This document shows positions 11,194 through 13,045 of a stretch of DNA of 13,045 nucleotides, piece after piece (within the stretch, counting starts at the first letter, position 1; each line of letters begins with the position of its first letter). The DNA is taken from NCBI GenBank assembly GCA_964519365.1, contig CAZFHP010000041.1, positions 1 through 13,045 on the forward strand. Reading direction: 5' to 3'. The position numbers and the translations under genes were made by a program. The stretch is from CAZFHP01 sp964519365. Lineage in GTDB: Bacteria; Babelota; Babeliae; Babelales; RVW-14. Below the pieces are notes generated by a model, which was not told where the DNA came from, did no database searches, and saw only the letters and a program-made list of their open reading frames with translations.

Positions 11194-12933
11194 TTACTCA
11201 ATACTATTTAAGCTGTCTAATTTTTCATAAACCATATCAAGTGTCAAGCCAAATTCTTGCTTGCCGTCAACATAACGAATCGTAACGGTATTGTTTTCTT
11301 GTTCTTTGGCCCCAAGAACGAGCATCACAGGGATCTTTTCAAGCTGCGCCCGACGAATTTGTGCTGAAATTTGATCTCCAGAGCTATCACACTCTACACG
11401 AATGTTGCGCGCGCGAAGCTTCTTAAAAATATCCTGCGCATAGGCGTCCTGTTTTTCTGTAATCGTTAAAACACGCACCTGCTCAGGAGCAAGCCAAAAT
11501 GGAAACACACCTTTAAAGTGCTCAAGAATAATCCCCATAAATCTTTCGATCGACCCCATAATAGCCCGGTGAATCATAACCGGTGTTTTACGCGATTGAT
11601 CAGTATCAATATATTCGATTTCAAAACGTTCTGGTAAATTAAAATCTACCTGAATTGTCCCAAGTTGCCATTCACGTCCCATAGCATCTTCAACGCGCAC
11701 TTCTATTTTTGGACCGTAAAAAGCCCCTTCACCTTCAAGAATAACATACGGTGTATCAGATCGCTCGAGCCCTCGGCACAAAGCATCAGTCGCCTGCTGC
11801 CACATTGCTTCCGTTCCTATAGATTTTTTAGGACGCGTAGAAACAGCAAAAGAAATCTTGTTAAACTTAAACGGCTTATACACTTTTTTTATCAAGTCTA
11901 AGCAGCCGATAATTTCTTGCTCTGTTTGCTCCGGCGTACAATAAATATGTGCGTCATCTTGCGTAAATTCACGCACACGCAATAAGCCGTGCCGAACACC
12001 AGACAATTCAAAACGGTGCACAACCCCAAACTCGGCCACACGCATCGGCAAATCACGATACGAATGCAGACCTTCTTTGTACATAAGTATACCACCAGGG
12101 CAGTTCATAGGCTTAACACAATTAGTCTCACCGTCAGCTGTCTTGGTAAAATACATGATATCACTATAATTCTCATAGTGTCCTGATGTTTTCCATGATT
12201 GTTCGTTCATGATCTCAGGCGTACGTACTTCTTGATACAGCCCTTCTTGTAATGAACGTGTAAACCCAACAAGCTTACGATATAAAATCAGGCCTTTGTG
12301 ATGGAAAAAAGGCATACCTGGCGCTTGATCGTGAAACGAGAATAATTTAAGCTCTTTGCCCAGCTTTCTATGATCATATTTTTTCGCATCTTCAAGTAAT
12401 TTTAAGTAATCATAAAGCTCTTGCTTGCTTGCAAAAGCAACGCCCGTTATTCTTTGCAAAGCGGTCCCAGAACGGTCAGCACGCCAATACGCCCCAGAAA
12501 TACTCATAAGCTTAAAATGCTTAATTTCTTTTGTCGTTGTAACATGCCCGCCTTTACATAAATCTACAAAGTCTCCCTGCGTATAGACCCCAACGGTCTC
12601 ATCTTCTATTTGATCAATAAGTTCAAGCTTAAATCTATTATTTTTAAAAAGCTCACGTGCTTCTTGTTTAGATACTTGCTTGCCCGTAATTTCAAATTTT
12701 TTCTTTGCAAGCTCTCGCATGCGCTTCTCGATAATTTTTAAGTCTTCTTCTTTGAAATTTTTCTCTGGCAAAAAGTCATAAAAGAAGCCATTTTCTGTAA
12801 CCGGGCCAATAGTTATGATCGTCTTTGGATATAAGTCCAAAACAGCCTGCGCTAACAAATGCGCAGCTGAATGACGAATATTATATAACGCCTGATCTTT
12901 TTCCAGATCTTTTTTCTGATCGTTCTGATTCAT
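11194..12933 (-). CDS. thrS: Threonyl-tRNA synthetase lacking the TGS domain
   Basis: Class II synthetase that charges tRNA-Thr with threonine in the cytosol. It has 579 residues; the E. coli enzyme has 642. The protein starts directly at the editing domain: HSAAH (21-25) and DLCKGGH (Cys126, His130) give the HxxxH and CxxxH editing site. The catalytic domain holds the zinc/threonine ligands Cys278 (MNCPGG), His329 (DDAHIY) and His455 (VMIHRA), motif 2 RFELSGVRHGLLRVREFTQ (307-325) and motif 3 IMGSIERFMGI. The anticodon-binding domain (about 480-579) ends the protein. I use ATG 12931-12933, preceded by AAGGGG; the 23 codons upstream look nothing like a TGS domain. So the roughly 60-residue TGS domain is truly absent, as in some other bacterial ThrRS. 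infC, often next to thrS, is not downstream; the phosphatase gene is. Confidence 0.97.
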   Translation of the reverse strand: MNQNDQKKDLEKDQALYNIRHSAAHLLAQAVLDLYPKTIITIGPVTENGFFYDFLPEKNFKEEDLKIIEKRMRELAKKKFEITGKQVSKQEARELFKNNRFKLELIDQIEDETVGVYTQGDFVDLCKGGHVTTTKEIKHFKLMSISGAYWRADRSGTALQRITGVAFASKQELYDYLKLLEDAKKYDHRKLGKELKLFSFHDQAPGMPFFHHKGLILYRKLVGFTRSLQEGLYQEVRTPEIMNEQSWKTSGHYENYSDIMYFTKTADGETNCVKPMNCPGGILMYKEGLHSYRDLPMRVAEFGVVHRFELSGVRHGLLRVREFTQDDAHIYCTPEQTEQEIIGCLDLIKKVYKPFKFNKISFAVSTRPKKSIGTEAMWQQATDALCRGLERSDTPYVILEGEGAFYGPKIEVRVEDAMGREWQLGTIQVDFNLPERFEIEYIDTDQSRKTPVMIHRAIMGSIERFMGIILEHFKGVFPFWLAPEQVRVLTITEKQDAYAQDIFKKLRARNIRVECDSSGDQISAQIRRAQLEKIPVMLVLGAKEQENNTVTIRYVDGKQEFGLTLDMVYEKLDSLNSIE

Positions 12934-13009
12934 GGCATGACCCCTTATATGACCTATAATTTCTTTTGTTGCAAATGTACACACGTACACACTATGCTGC
13001 AATAAACAT

Positions 13010-13038
13010 TAGAATACCTAGTGTAACATGAGTATCAA
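13010..13038 (-). promoter_or_regulatory. Possible thrS promoter
   Basis: On the minus strand, TTGATA (13033-13038) and ATTCTA (13010-13015) are spaced 17 bp, or TTCTAA at 18 bp. This would give a leader of about 70 nt. The leader includes a GTGTACGTGTGTAC stretch but no T-box-like sequence. The match is moderate and the window ends just beyond. Confidence 0.3.
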
Positions 13039-13045
13039 GAATTTT

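Overview
The window looks like a piece of an AT-rich genome from a host-associated bacterium, most likely Candidatus Dependentiae (TM6/Babeliales) or a similar intracellular lineage. This placement is an inference. It rests on several lineage-specific secreted proteins with short N-terminal signal peptides ending in a Gly-Met motif, divergent housekeeping enzymes (phosphoglycerate kinase, a ThrRS without its TGS domain), small GC-rich palindromes and a eukaryote-like PPP phosphatase. No rRNA gene is present to settle it.

Layout. 1-306 is a gene-free, partly GC-rich stretch with a strong palindrome and two 58-bp direct repeats. A secreted or membrane protein gene (362-997, -) follows, with its terminator at 307-341. 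A divergent HigB/HigA-type toxin-antitoxin pair lies at 1149-1798 (+). A promoter and a structured orphan RNA candidate occupy 1850-2115 (+). Three minus-strand genes for signal-peptide/membrane proteins form a probable operon (4683 to 2147); one has a long polyserine tract. Upstream of that operon is a minus-strand leader or small RNA (4986 to 4860) with its own promoter and hairpins. Next come pgk (5213-6514, +), an IS110-family element (6676-7924) nested between 120-bp inverted repeats (6508-6627 and 8256-8375), a fifth secreted protein (8438-9316, -), a PPP-type metallophosphatase (9680-11098, -) and thrS (11194-12933, -).

Most notable result. The IS110 element can be delimited to the base from its own bridge RNA. 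The 5' noncoding part folds as a 5' stem-loop, a target-binding loop and a donor-binding loop. The target loop carries TCGCCCT and GCTCAG, which match the two halves of the actual insertion site (TTCGCC-CT-GAGC). The donor loop carries ACTATAGCT and TACAAG, which match the two element ends (ACTATCG-CT and CT-TGTA). So guide RNA, target, donor and recombinase are all readable in one window.

Other points worth attention are an in-frame double palindrome inserted in pgk (two CPGLDPG units), two orphan RNA candidates whose hairpins keep G-U wobble on only one strand, and a family-like set of five exported proteins with unrelated bodies. No tRNA, rRNA or CRISPR array was seen.
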